Assembly (NCBI GenBank): GCA_038205115.1
Contig: JBBRCE010000007.1
Coordinates: 1-64,000, forward strand
Direction of reading: 5' to 3'
From: JBBRCE01 sp038205115
Lineage (GTDB): Bacteria; Planctomycetota; Planctomycetia; Pirellulales; JBBRCE01
Length of the DNA stretch: 64,000 bases
Positions 1-7,947 of this stretch are shown here, in pieces (the first letter of the stretch is position 1; every line of letters begins with the position of its first letter). The position numbers and the translations under genes are program-made. Below the pieces are notes generated by a model. It saw only the letters and a program-made list of their open reading frames with translations. It was not told the DNA's origin and ran no database searches.

Positions 1-162
1 AGCGGCGCTTTGTCTGGCGAAGTTCACACGCTGGGTTCGCTCGGTGGCTCGCCAGTCTCGGTCACCGCCGTGCCCGAACCGAGCACTTGGCTGCTTGGCC
101 TGATGGGCATGATCGGACTGTTTGTCGTGGCTCGCCGCCGCCGGATGCAAATCGCCAGGTAA
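1..162 (+). CDS. PEP-CTERM sorted exoprotein, C-terminal end only
   Basis: Only the last 53 codons are in the window; the frame is open from base 1 to a TAA at 160-162. The tail has the full PEP-CTERM layout: a VPEPSTW motif, a hydrophobic stretch (LLGLMGMIGLFVV), then a basic cluster ARRRR close to the C-terminus. In this family the tail is a sorting signal handled by an exosortase in the inner membrane. The passenger domain lies outside the window, so its function cannot be read. A terminator-like hairpin follows about 30 bp after the stop. Confidence 0.85.
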   Translation, partial: SGALSGEVHTLGSLGGSPVSVTAVPEPSTWLLGLMGMIGLFVVARRRRMQIAR

Positions 163-190
163 GCGTTGCAACCTTAATGAGTTCAGATTT

Positions 191-237
191 CGCCTGTTGC
201 GTCGCGAACCACTTTCGCGGCCCAGCAGGCGTTTTTT
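191..237 (+). terminator. Rho-independent terminator after the PEP-CTERM gene
   Basis: Outer stem CGCCTGTTG (191-199) pairs with CAGCAGGCG (223-231) with one G-U pair; a nested CGCGAA/TTCGCG stem lies inside; a run of six T follows at 232-237. Confidence 0.7.
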
Positions 238-364
238 GTTAAACTGGATCGCCGTTATCGGCCGGTGCTTGCACGCAAAGCAGCCATTTGCGTCGGCGCT
301 GGATGGCAACGCTCGCTGGCGGACAGGCCGTGCGCAAATGAAACGCCGCCAAGTGTTAAGGCGC

Positions 365-748
365 TTAGCGGCGTGCCCGCAGCGGTTTGCGGGCATTCGC
401 GACGGCAGGCATGTTGACGGCCTGCCCCAGAAATCCCTGTCCGATTTGTGCGGGCGGAATATTCAGCTTTTGCGCCGCTTTGCCAGCCAGGACTTTTTGT
501 TGCCGATTGATTGCAGCTGCCTGGCCATTATTCTGTTGGCCTTGCTGACCATTTTGCTGTTCGCCCTGCGCGCCAAACTGGCCATTCTGCTGTTCGCCTT
601 GATAACCCGACTGCCCGTTCTGCTGTTCGCCCTGTGCACCTACCTGGCCATTCTGCTGGGCGCGGGCGACGAGCGGCATCACCACGAAAACTAACGCTGC
701 AAAGCATGCGCTAGAAGCGAAACAATTTCGGCTGAGATTGAATGACAT
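365..748 (-). CDS. Exported Gln/Asn/Gly-rich tandem-repeat protein
   Basis: About 127 aa from the ATG at 748; an alternative ATG lies at 760. The N-terminus is a signal peptide (basic start, hydrophobic core CFAALVFVVMPLV, cleavage near ARA-QQ). Directly after it come three 11-residue repeats of the form QQNGQxGxQGE plus a partial fourth (DNA 521-658, 33-bp unit), then a short basic tail ending KPLRARR. There are no cysteines in the mature part and no catalytic motif. I do not recognise a family. Low complexity suggests a surface or matrix role, but that is inference. It is divergent from the nucleotidyltransferase gene at 975. Confidence 0.65.
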   Translation of the reverse strand: MSFNLSRNCFASSACFAALVFVVMPLVARAQQNGQVGAQGEQQNGQSGYQGEQQNGQFGAQGEQQNGQQGQQNNGQAAAINRQQKVLAGKAAQKLNIPPAQIGQGFLGQAVNMPAVANARKPLRARR

Positions 749-974
749 GGTTGCATCCATTCGGTTTTCGGCGAACGCACGAAGAGTTCGCCACATTCTA
801 ACGCCTCTTACTTCCCGGCGTCAAATTTCGTGTGGCAGTCATCTGCGCCGTTTTTCAATCGCGGCGCGAAGGCGTTGCGGCTCACGCGTCAGCACCTGCC
901 GCTCGATCGTCTAACCCCTGGCAACCGAATTGCATTCGTGGCAAGATACGCTTTTGCTGACAAAGGGCAATTCG

Positions 975-1757
975 ATGGCATCCGAGATGACAAAACCTCT
1001 GGCAGTTGTGCTCGCGGCGGGTCGCGGCACGCGCATGAAATCCGACTTGCCCAAGGTGCTGGTGCCGGTGCTGGGCCGGCCGATGATCGATTACGTGCTC
1101 GATGCGCTGGCTGCCGGCGGAATCCAGTGCTCGGTTGTGGTGATTGGCTATCGCGCCGATGACGTTCGGCAAATTCTTGCCGGCCGCGCCAATGTTCAGT
1201 TCACCGAGCAAACCCAACAACTGGGCACCGGCCATGCGGTAATGATGTGCCGGCCCATGCTAGAAAAACATCGCGGCCCGGTGTTGGTGGTGACGGGCGA
1301 TTCGCCCATGATTCAGCCGGATTCGATCGCGGCGCTGCTGGCCGAGTTCGCGCGCAGCCAGCCCGCGTGCCTGTTGGGCACCGCGCACAAAGCCAACCCC
1401 ACTGGCTTGGGACGAATCGTTCGCGATGCCGCCGGGCAGTTTGCCGCCATCGTCGAAGAAAAAGATGCCACGCTCGAGCAACGAACAATCACCGAGGTGA
1501 ATTTGAGTTGTTACCTTTTCGATTGCGAGCAGTTGGTTTACGCGCTGGATCGGATTGGCAACCGCAATTCGCAGGGCGAATATTACCTGACCGATTGCCC
1601 CGGCCTATTGCAGAGCGAAGGCAAAAAAGTCATGGCGTTGGACATCCTCAAACCGATCGAAGCCTTGAGCATTAACACCATGGACGAACTGGCGGCCGTG
1701 GAAGCGGAATTGAAAAAATCCGGCGACGAACGTCCGCGTCCGCCTGCTGGCAGTTAG
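975..1757 (+). CDS. GlmU-type sugar-1-phosphate nucleotidyltransferase, single domain
   Basis: 260 aa. The product carries the GlmU pyrophosphorylase signatures: LAAGRGTRM with SDLPKVL near residues 13-28, LGTGHAV, VTGDSPMI, an EVNLS motif and QGEYYLTD. By homology it should make UDP-GlcNAc from GlcNAc-1-P and UTP in the cytoplasm. Bacterial GlmU is normally about 450 aa with a C-terminal left-handed beta-helix acetyltransferase; here the protein stops right after the Rossmann-like domain, so acetylation must come from another protein. The ATG at 975 is preceded by AAAGGG at about 8 bp; an upstream TTG at 930 is less likely. It sits 96 bp before prs, a common glmU-prs neighbourhood. Another NDP-sugar specificity cannot be excluded. 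Confidence 0.85.
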   Translation: MASEMTKPLAVVLAAGRGTRMKSDLPKVLVPVLGRPMIDYVLDALAAGGIQCSVVVIGYRADDVRQILAGRANVQFTEQTQQLGTGHAVMMCRPMLEKHRGPVLVVTGDSPMIQPDSIAALLAEFARSQPACLLGTAHKANPTGLGRIVRDAAGQFAAIVEEKDATLEQRTITEVNLSCYLFDCEQLVYALDRIGNRNSQGEYYLTDCPGLLQSEGKKVMALDILKPIEALSINTMDELAAVEAELKKSGDERPRPPAGS

Positions 1758-1853
1758 AATGGCCGTTTGCGAATTTGCAATCTCGATCAGATGCCAAAAA
1801 GTGTTAGTCATTCGTTTTAAGGCCGTGCGGTTGAGCCGTCGGAACATGCTCTG

Positions 1854-2798
1854 ATGAACGATCTCAAACTGTTTAGCGGCCGCGCCAATCCCGAGCTGGG
1901 CAAAAAGATTTGCCAATACTTGGGCATGCCGCCGGGCCGAATTTCGATCGGCAATTTTCCGGACGGCGAAATTCAGCTCAAAATCGATGAAGACGTCCGC
2001 GGTCGCGACGTGTTCTTGATTCAGCCCACCTGCCCGCCGGTGAACGAAAGTCTGATGGAACTCTTGATCATGATCGAGAGTTTCAAACGGGCCAGCGCCC
2101 ACCGAGTGACGGCCGTGATGCCGTACTTCGGTTACGCGCGGCAAGATCGCAAGGATTCTGGCCGCGTGCCAATCACCGCCAAGTTGGTGGCTAATCTGAT
2201 CACCCGCGCAGGCGCGGACCGCGTATTGGCCATGGACTTGCATGCCGCGCAAATCCAAGGCTTCTTCGACGTGCCGGTCGATCACTTGTACGCCGCGCCG
2301 GTGTTGAACGAGCATTTTCTGGCGATGGGTCTGCGCAAGGAAGAAATCGTCGTCGTCAGCCCCGACGAAGGCAGCATCAAACGCGCGCTGGGGCATTCGA
2401 CTCGCATGCAGTGCCCGCTGGCGATCGTCGACAAGCGCCGGGCAAGCGCGGATGTGACACGTTCGGAAAATTTGCTGGGCGCTTCGGTCAAAGGCAAGGT
2501 CTGCTTCATGTTCGACGACATGATCAGTACGGCAAGTTCCATTTGCGGCGCGGCCCGCGTGCTGGAGCAACACGGCGCGCGAGAAACGTTTGTCGCCGCC
2601 AGTCACGGCGTGCTGGTTGGTCCGGCGATCGAACGCATTTCCGAAGCGCCAATTTCCGGCCTGGTCATCACCGATTCGATTCCGCTCAAGCCGGCGCAGA
2701 TGTTGCCTAAGATTCAAGTGCTTTCGGTGGCGCCGCTGCTGGGCGAAGCGATCAAGCGCATCCATCGCAACGAGTCGGTGAGTCGTCTGTTTGGCTAG
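1854..2798 (+). CDS. prs: Ribose-phosphate pyrophosphokinase (PRPP synthetase)
   Basis: 314 aa, the usual length for class I PRPP synthetase, which transfers pyrophosphate from ATP to ribose-5-phosphate for nucleotide, His and Trp synthesis. Visible signatures are the N-terminal LFSGRANPELG, the loop YFGYARQDRK, the DLHAAQIQGFF region and the PRPP-binding loop FDDMISTASS near residue 220 (often DDMIDTAGT in other bacteria, so Asp-to-Ser at one position). The frame is clean from the ATG at 1854. It probably shares a transcript with the nucleotidyltransferase upstream. Confidence 0.96.
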   Translation: MNDLKLFSGRANPELGKKICQYLGMPPGRISIGNFPDGEIQLKIDEDVRGRDVFLIQPTCPPVNESLMELLIMIESFKRASAHRVTAVMPYFGYARQDRKDSGRVPITAKLVANLITRAGADRVLAMDLHAAQIQGFFDVPVDHLYAAPVLNEHFLAMGLRKEEIVVVSPDEGSIKRALGHSTRMQCPLAIVDKRRASADVTRSENLLGASVKGKVCFMFDDMISTASSICGAARVLEQHGARETFVAASHGVLVGPAIERISEAPISGLVITDSIPLKPAQMLPKIQVLSVAPLLGEAIKRIHRNESVSRLFG

Positions 2799-2879
2799 GC
2801 GGCGGCCGTTGACGCGGACGCTGCGGTTGCCGGCGACGCGTGTACTTCGATCGGCAAACTTCGATTTCGTGGGCACTGT

Positions 2880-4370
2880 ATGTCGCGATACATTCTGGCG
2901 CTCGATCAGGGAACAACTTCCAGCCGTGCGATTGTGTTCGGTCACGACGGCCGGCCGCTGGGCATGGCGCAGCAAGAGTTTCCGCAGATTTTGCCGTCGC
3001 CCGGCCATGTCGAGCACGATCCCGAGGCAATTTGGCAATCGCAATTGGCCGTGGCTCGTCAGTCGCTGCTGAATGCCAAAGTCGACGCCACGCAGATCGC
3101 CGCGATTGGTGTCACTAATCAGCGCGAGACAACCATACTCTGGGAGCGCGAGACCGGCAAGCCGGTGGCCAACGCCATCGTCTGGCAAAGCCGCATTACC
3201 GCGCCAATTTGCGATCAACTCAAAGCCGACGGGGTCGAGTCGCTGTTTCGAACAAAGACCGGCTTGGTGCTCGATCCTTATTTTTCCGGCACCAAGATCA
3301 AATACCTGTTGGATGCGGATTCCGCGCTGCGCCGCCGGGCCGAGCGCGGTGAAATCTTGTTCGGCACGGTCGATACTTTTCTGCTGTGGCGACTCTCCGG
3401 CGGAACGTTGCACGTCACCGATCCGAGTAATGCCAGTCGAACGCTGTTGTTCAATTTGCAGACGCTGGATTGGGACGATGAGTTGCTGCGCATCATGGAT
3501 GTGCCGCGCGCCATGCTGCCGGAGGTGCGCGCCAGCAGCGAAGTTTACGGACAGACCGACGCCCAATGGCTGGGCTGTTCGATTCCGCTGGCGGGCGACG
3601 CTGGCGATCAGCAAGCGGCCACGTTCGGCCAGGCTTGCTTCGAGCAGGGCGAAGCAAAAAACACCTATGGCACCGGTTGCTTCATGCTGCTCAATACGGG
3701 CGCGCGCCCGGTGGAGTCGCGCCATCAATTGCTGACCACGGTCGGCTGGCGGATCGGCGATCAGACGACGTATTGTTTGGAAGGTTCGGTATTCATCGCT
3801 GGCGCGGCAGTGCAGTGGTTGCGCGATGGATTGGGAGTGATTGCGAACTCGGCCGATGTTGAGCGTCTGGCTGCCAGCGTGCCGGACTCGGACGGCGTGT
3901 TTTTGGTGCCGGCGTTTGTTGGCTTGGGCGCGCCGCACTGGGATCCTTACGCGCGCGGTGCGATTTTTGGGATCACGCGCGGAACCACCGCAGGCCATCT
4001 GGCCCGCGCAGCCATCGAAGCAATGGCTTTTCAAACGCGCGATATTTTGGAAGCCATGCAAAACGATGCCGGCATTCGCCTGGCCGAATTGCGCGTGGAT
4101 GGCGGAGCCACGGTCAACGACGCGCTGCTGCAATTTCAGGCCGATCAACTGGGCGTGTCGGTCGTGCGTCCGCAAGTGGCCGAAACCACAGCGCTTGGCG
4201 CCGCTTACCTGGCAGGGCTGGCCGTCGGCTATTGGCAAGATCAGAACGATGTGCGCAAAAATTGGGCGCTGGATCGCCGCTTCGAACCGGCGCAGCCTGC
4301 CAGCGATCGCAATGCACGCTACGCGCGCTGGAAGTCGGCGGTGCAGCGTACGCTGCAATGGGATCGCTGA
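2880..4370 (+). CDS. glpK: Glycerol kinase
   Basis: 496 aa, full family length. FGGY-kinase signatures are present: N-terminal ALDQGTTSSRAIVF (phosphate-binding loop), GVTNQRETTILWERETG, VWQSRI, the GDAGDQQAA motif and the C-terminal ELRVDGGATVND. It phosphorylates glycerol to sn-glycerol-3-phosphate in the cytosol. No glpF or glpD is adjacent, so regulation cannot be inferred from context. The ATG at 2880 gives the canonical start MSRYILALDQGT. Confidence 0.96.
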   Translation: MSRYILALDQGTTSSRAIVFGHDGRPLGMAQQEFPQILPSPGHVEHDPEAIWQSQLAVARQSLLNAKVDATQIAAIGVTNQRETTILWERETGKPVANAIVWQSRITAPICDQLKADGVESLFRTKTGLVLDPYFSGTKIKYLLDADSALRRRAERGEILFGTVDTFLLWRLSGGTLHVTDPSNASRTLLFNLQTLDWDDELLRIMDVPRAMLPEVRASSEVYGQTDAQWLGCSIPLAGDAGDQQAATFGQACFEQGEAKNTYGTGCFMLLNTGARPVESRHQLLTTVGWRIGDQTTYCLEGSVFIAGAAVQWLRDGLGVIANSADVERLAASVPDSDGVFLVPAFVGLGAPHWDPYARGAIFGITRGTTAGHLARAAIEAMAFQTRDILEAMQNDAGIRLAELRVDGGATVNDALLQFQADQLGVSVVRPQVAETTALGAAYLAGLAVGYWQDQNDVRKNWALDRRFEPAQPASDRNARYARWKSAVQRTLQWDR

Positions 4371-4532
4371 TTTGGCGAACAATGATATTCGCATAGCAGC
4401 CCACACCGGCATGTTGCCTGGATTCGAGAGGGTTTGGAATTGTGTGAGTTTCATGGTTCGCGATTGACGGCCATCCGGCGGCCAGCGTAGATTGACATAG
4501 TTGAATCCTCGTTGTCACGCTTAGTTTCGGCA

Positions 4533-4943
4533 ATGTCTACCCGCTTCGTTCATCGCCTGCTTGTTTATCTAGCGCTCTCCGCGTACGGCGCCACCGCGCT
4601 GGTTGGGCAGGGTTTGCATGAGCTGCTGGATTGCCATCACCACGAATTTCCTGTTTGCCAGTGCGGCCACGGCCACGATGGTCACGACCAACTGCACTCC
4701 GACAGGGTTGACGTCGATTACGTCGTGCTGGAAGAGCACAACGCCGATCATGCTTTGGATGACGACGACTGCGCGATCTGCCAATTTCACGCGCAGGGTC
4801 AACTCAATTCTCTTCAGGCTCCGGAGCTAAGCGGCGTGCAGGTCGTCGCCGGGCTCACGATTTCTCGCAGCCAAACGGTGTTACCGCCTGCACTGCGCGC
4901 ATTCGATTCGCGTGGACCACCGCTGGCAACGACCACGTTCTAA
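4533..4943 (+). CDS. His-rich putative metal-binding exported protein (DUF2946-like)
   Basis: About 136 aa. An N-terminal hydrophobic segment (LLVYLALSAYGATALVG) could be a signal peptide or anchor. It is followed by a dense His/Cys region: CHHHEF, CQCGHGHDGHD, then DDDDCAICQFH. The spacing of a C-x2-C pair with acidic and His residues, plus the RGPP near the C-terminus, resembles small DUF2946-type proteins often found near copper or cation efflux genes. No efflux gene is next to it here; a DUF1559 gene follows 124 bp downstream. Metal binding is inference from composition. Confidence 0.55.
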   Translation: MSTRFVHRLLVYLALSAYGATALVGQGLHELLDCHHHEFPVCQCGHGHDGHDQLHSDRVDVDYVVLEEHNADHALDDDDCAICQFHAQGQLNSLQAPELSGVQVVAGLTISRSQTVLPPALRAFDSRGPPLATTTF

Positions 4944-5067
4944 CGGGTCGAAAGTCCGAACGATGTAGTCCGTTTGCGGCTGTCGTTTGGCTTGAATGTC
5001 GCACTTGCGCAGGCGGCGCGTTGATGTCGCTGCGCGTTTCCTGGTCCAAAACTTCACGAGGTGAATC

Positions 5068-6060
5068 ATGCGCCTGCGCGCTTGTTGGTTGCGTCCATTT
5101 CGAACTACGCGAGATGGCTTTACGTTGATTGAGTTGTTGGTGGTCATTGCCATCATTGGCATGCTGGTGGCACTGTTGCTGCCGGCTATTGCCGCTGCTC
5201 GCGAGGCTGCCCGCAAAGTGAGTTGCGAGAGTAATCTGCGTCAGATGGGTTACGCGTTGACGATGTATCACGATCAAAACCGGCAGTTCCCTGCAGGGTA
5301 CGAATCGCAACCCGGCGTGCGGACGATGGGACTGCCCGATCCCGACACCAACGATGCGGGACCGGGCTGGACGTTTCAAATGCGGATTCTGCCGTTTATG
5401 GATTCCACGGCGTTGTACAAACGGTTTCGCGCCGATCAGCCATGTTGGTCGGCCGATAACGCGGCGGCAGCGAAGGAGGTCGTTCCGTTTTTTCTCTGTA
5501 ATTCGGCCACTCAGGATCAAAACATTTACGACGTGCAAGACGGCAACGGCCAGACTCTGGCCACGCTGTCTCGCACCAATTACGTGGGCAACGCCGGGCA
5601 GTACGATTGTTGGGACGAAAAAGGCGATTGGACGGGAATCGCCAACGGGCCGTTGTATCGCAACAGTCGCACGCGGCTCTCTTCGATTACCGATGGCGCG
5701 GCCAACACCATCATGGTGGGCGAGCAGACGCCGCGGCATCACGACACCAGTTGGGTTGGCGTGGTGCGAGGCGCGGCAACCTGTCCGGGTCCAGCGTTTG
5801 CCGGTCTGACGGATTGCGATCTGGCCGCAACGCAAATTTTGGTCCACAGCGGGCCGTCGGCCGGAGAAGATCCGCCGTACATCCACGGCCCTAACGTCAG
5901 CCCACGAATCGACGCCATGTGGTCCGATCATCCATCGGGCTGCAACGTGTTGTTTGCCGATGGCCACGTGCGATTCATTGGTTCGGACATCGACCCGAAC
6001 ATTTGGTGGCATCTTTCGACCATGAATGCCGGCGACAATTTTGGCGATGAACTGGAATAA
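5068..6060 (+). CDS. DUF1559 protein with type IV pilin-like N-terminus and H-X9-DG tail
   Basis: 330 aa. The N-terminus has a prepilin peptidase signal: basic leader, then GFTLIELLVVIAIIG with Glu at +5, followed by LLLPAIAAAREAARK, typical of the large planctomycete DUF1559 family. The C-terminus carries VLFADGHVRFI, the family H-x9-DG signature. These are thought to be exported, pseudopilin-anchored proteins expanded in Planctomycetes; no precise role is established. The start at 5068 has GAGGTG about 7 bp upstream. The small lipoprotein 70 bp downstream is probably co-transcribed. Confidence 0.93.
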   Translation: MRLRACWLRPFRTTRDGFTLIELLVVIAIIGMLVALLLPAIAAAREAARKVSCESNLRQMGYALTMYHDQNRQFPAGYESQPGVRTMGLPDPDTNDAGPGWTFQMRILPFMDSTALYKRFRADQPCWSADNAAAAKEVVPFFLCNSATQDQNIYDVQDGNGQTLATLSRTNYVGNAGQYDCWDEKGDWTGIANGPLYRNSRTRLSSITDGAANTIMVGEQTPRHHDTSWVGVVRGAATCPGPAFAGLTDCDLAATQILVHSGPSAGEDPPYIHGPNVSPRIDAMWSDHPSGCNVLFADGHVRFIGSDIDPNIWWHLSTMNAGDNFGDELE

Positions 6061-6130
6061 GTTTCTACCGCCGTTTTGTCTTTTGCGTGTTGAATTCATT
6101 GGTTGACTCATTTCTGAAGGTGACTTTTTC

Positions 6131-6502
6131 ATGATCGAACTGAAATCACTGCGTCCGATATTGTTGACAATCGCTGGTCTGGCCTTTGTTCTGGGCTGCG
6201 GCGGCGCACCGCAGGTGGCCAAAGAAAATCGCAAACTGATCGAAACCGTGCTCACTGCCGTATCGAGCGGCAATCAGGCATGGTTGGAAAGTAACGAAAA
6301 ATTACTGCAAACCGCGCACGAGAAAGGCCAACTGAGCGACGCGGAATTTGCTGCATTTTCAGCCATTCTGCAGCAAGCGCGGAGCGGCGATTGGAAAGGC
6401 GCCACGGCTCGCGCCCGTACGCTGGCGGCATCGCAACGGCCCCACGAGGATGAATCCAGCCACGCCCTGGCGAAGCACAAGAAGAAGCCGAAGCCCAGTT
6501 GA
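6131..6502 (+). CDS. Small putative lipoprotein
   Basis: 123 aa with a type II signal peptide: hydrophobic core ending in a lipobox VLGC at about residue 23, then GGAPQVAKENRK. The mature part is a short predicted helical region ending in a Lys-rich tail (KHKKKPKPS). A good RBS (GAAGGTG) precedes the ATG. The same strand and short gap to the DUF1559 gene suggest a two-gene unit. I do not recognise a named family; small lipoproteins behind DUF1559 genes are common in this phylum. Confidence 0.75.
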   Translation: MIELKSLRPILLTIAGLAFVLGCGGAPQVAKENRKLIETVLTAVSSGNQAWLESNEKLLQTAHEKGQLSDAEFAAFSAILQQARSGDWKGATARARTLAASQRPHEDESSHALAKHKKKPKPS

Positions 6503-6654
6503 GGGCGCGAAACTTCGTTGCAGTGGGAAATGCGCCGGTGCAAATTCGATTTTGTTTGGCCGCCAAATCGGCGATGTTGCCGCCTGCGCGGAATTCGATT
6601 AGCTTGTGACAACATTGGCCCACGATTCCCGTCTAACTTCTCATAATCGTTTTC

Positions 6655-7116
6655 ATGCTTTACGATCCGCGGCTGCACATCGTGCTGCACCAACCGGAAA
6701 TTCCGTACAACACCGGCAGCGTCGGGCGGACCTGCGTGGCCGCCGGCTGCAAACTGTGGTTGGTGCGGCCGCTGGGTTTTCGGGTCGACGATTATCATCT
6801 GCGCCGCGCGGGCTTGGATTATTGGCAGCATTTGGAATGGCAGGTGGTGGACGACTGGGCCGACTTGCTGGCTCAGCTTCCGCCGCGCGAGCCGTACTTG
6901 TTTACTAAGACGGCCACGCAAAGTTACAGTTCGGTGCGGTATCAAAGCGGCGATATTCTGGTGTTTGGCAGCGAATCGCAAGGCTTGCCGCCCTCGCTGC
7001 TCCAGCGACATCGCCCGCGCTGTTTGCGGGTGCCAATTCGGGCCGAAGCCCGCAGTTTGAATCTCTCCAACACGGTGGCCATTGCCACCTTCGAAGCCCT
7101 GCGGCAGTGGGCATAA
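6655..7116 (+). CDS. trmL: tRNA (cytidine/uridine-34 2'-O)-methyltransferase TrmL
   Basis: 153 aa, the normal length for a single-domain SPOUT methyltransferase. Motifs in order: LHQPEIPYNTGSVGRTC near the N-terminus, VFGSESQGLP in the middle, and the knot motif IRAEARSLNLSNTVAIA near the C-terminus. TrmL methylates the wobble ribose of tRNA-Leu isoacceptors using SAM. It stands alone between two unrelated genes. Confidence 0.95.
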   Translation: MLYDPRLHIVLHQPEIPYNTGSVGRTCVAAGCKLWLVRPLGFRVDDYHLRRAGLDYWQHLEWQVVDDWADLLAQLPPREPYLFTKTATQSYSSVRYQSGDILVFGSESQGLPPSLLQRHRPRCLRVPIRAEARSLNLSNTVAIATFEALRQWA

Positions 7117-7328
7117 GGCTCGATCGGCGGCCGGTTTTCTGGCCATGCGGGAACTCGCAGTCGATTTTCTGGAATTTGCCTGTCCGCTGACGCCGGGATT
7201 TCCGGCTGATCTAACATGCGAGGTGGTCACAAACGTGAGCCTTGCGAGTCGCTTCGACTCTGTTCTTCAATCGCTTTCAGTCGCCATTGCGGCTGTCACA
7301 AACACTTTTTCCTGTAAGGAACTTAATC

Positions 7329-7634
7329 ATGTTGTCGAAAACTTTCCGTCGTTTGATGTTGGTAGCCGTGGTCGTTGGTGGTTCTTTGGGCGTAGCGAAC
7401 GCTGCCAACGCGGGCGGCTTTGCGATCAGCGTCGGCCACAACTCGGGCTACCACCAAAGCCACAACTACGGCCACAGTCACACCAATTTTTACGCCCCCT
7501 CGTACGACGTGGTGAGCTACCAAACGATCCAAGTTCCGTACACCAAGTACGTCACCGAATACGATTGCTACGGCTGCCCGGTGCTGGTGCTCAAGACGTT
7601 CTACACCGTGCAGCAAGTGCCGGTTCGCTACTAA
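7329..7634 (+). CDS. Small exported His/Tyr-rich protein
   Basis: 101 aa starting at the ATG at 7329, which has TAAGGA at 7-8 bp; a longer frame reaches back to 7242 but lacks a site. A signal peptide (RRLMLVAVVVGGSLGVANAANA) precedes a mature region rich in His, Tyr and Ser (NSGYHQSHNYGHSHTN) and then a conserved-looking YVTEYDCYGCPVLV segment. Short exported proteins with a YDCYG motif are frequent in Planctomycetes, but I know of no assigned function. Metal binding through the His cluster is possible. Confidence 0.75.
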   Translation: MLSKTFRRLMLVAVVVGGSLGVANAANAGGFAISVGHNSGYHQSHNYGHSHTNFYAPSYDVVSYQTIQVPYTKYVTEYDCYGCPVLVLKTFYTVQQVPVRY

Positions 7635-7947
7635 GCCGCAGGGCGTGAATCGGATTTACGCCAGCGGTTGCAGTTTGATTTTGTTCGCTGAAGTTTGCGA
7701 TGCCTTTCAACGGTGCTCATGTTGAGCATCGTGGCAGGACGCTTGATCGTGCGACAACGCCCGGAGTCGTGTGGCAGGCGTCCTGTCGGCATTCGCAGCT
7801 AAAAATTCTTCGATATTCGTTCCTCGGAATCGCGGCAACGGCAAGTTCGACTTAAACTCGACTCCCAATTGCGTCATAATCACCATCTGGCCGGCAACGC
7901 GTTTGCCGGCCAGATGTTTTTATTTCTGGACGTCGTTGGGCAATTGC
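7635..7947 (+). promoter_or_regulatory. Structured leader of the ABC-F gene
   Basis: This 313-bp gap has no convincing reading frame. It holds a GCTCA/TGAGC hairpin near 7715-7730, an inverted repeat CAGGACGC (7735-7742) / GCGTCCTG (7778-7785), a CGGCAA at 7833-7838 that could compete for the terminator's 3' arm, and then a strong terminator at 7884-7925 only 22 bp before the ABC-F start codon. The order hairpin, possible competitor, terminator, gene is what a transcription attenuator looks like; the regulatory role is inference. Confidence 0.45.
7884..7925 (+). terminator. Strong intrinsic terminator or attenuator just before uup
   Basis: A perfect 14-bp stem: CATCTGGCCGGCAA (7884-7897) pairs with TTGCCGGCCAGATG (7903-7916), loop CGCGT, followed by TTTTATTTCT. 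It is 250 bp past the upstream stop and just in front of the uup start. Confidence 0.8.

Noticed and set aside
1605..4454. 949-codon open frame on the minus strand
   Set aside because: It is antisense to the solid prs and glpK genes and has an Arg/Gln/His-rich composition without family motifs; an effect of codon bias.
4855..6273. 472-codon minus-strand frame
   Set aside because: Antisense to the DUF1559 gene, which has diagnostic N- and C-terminal motifs.
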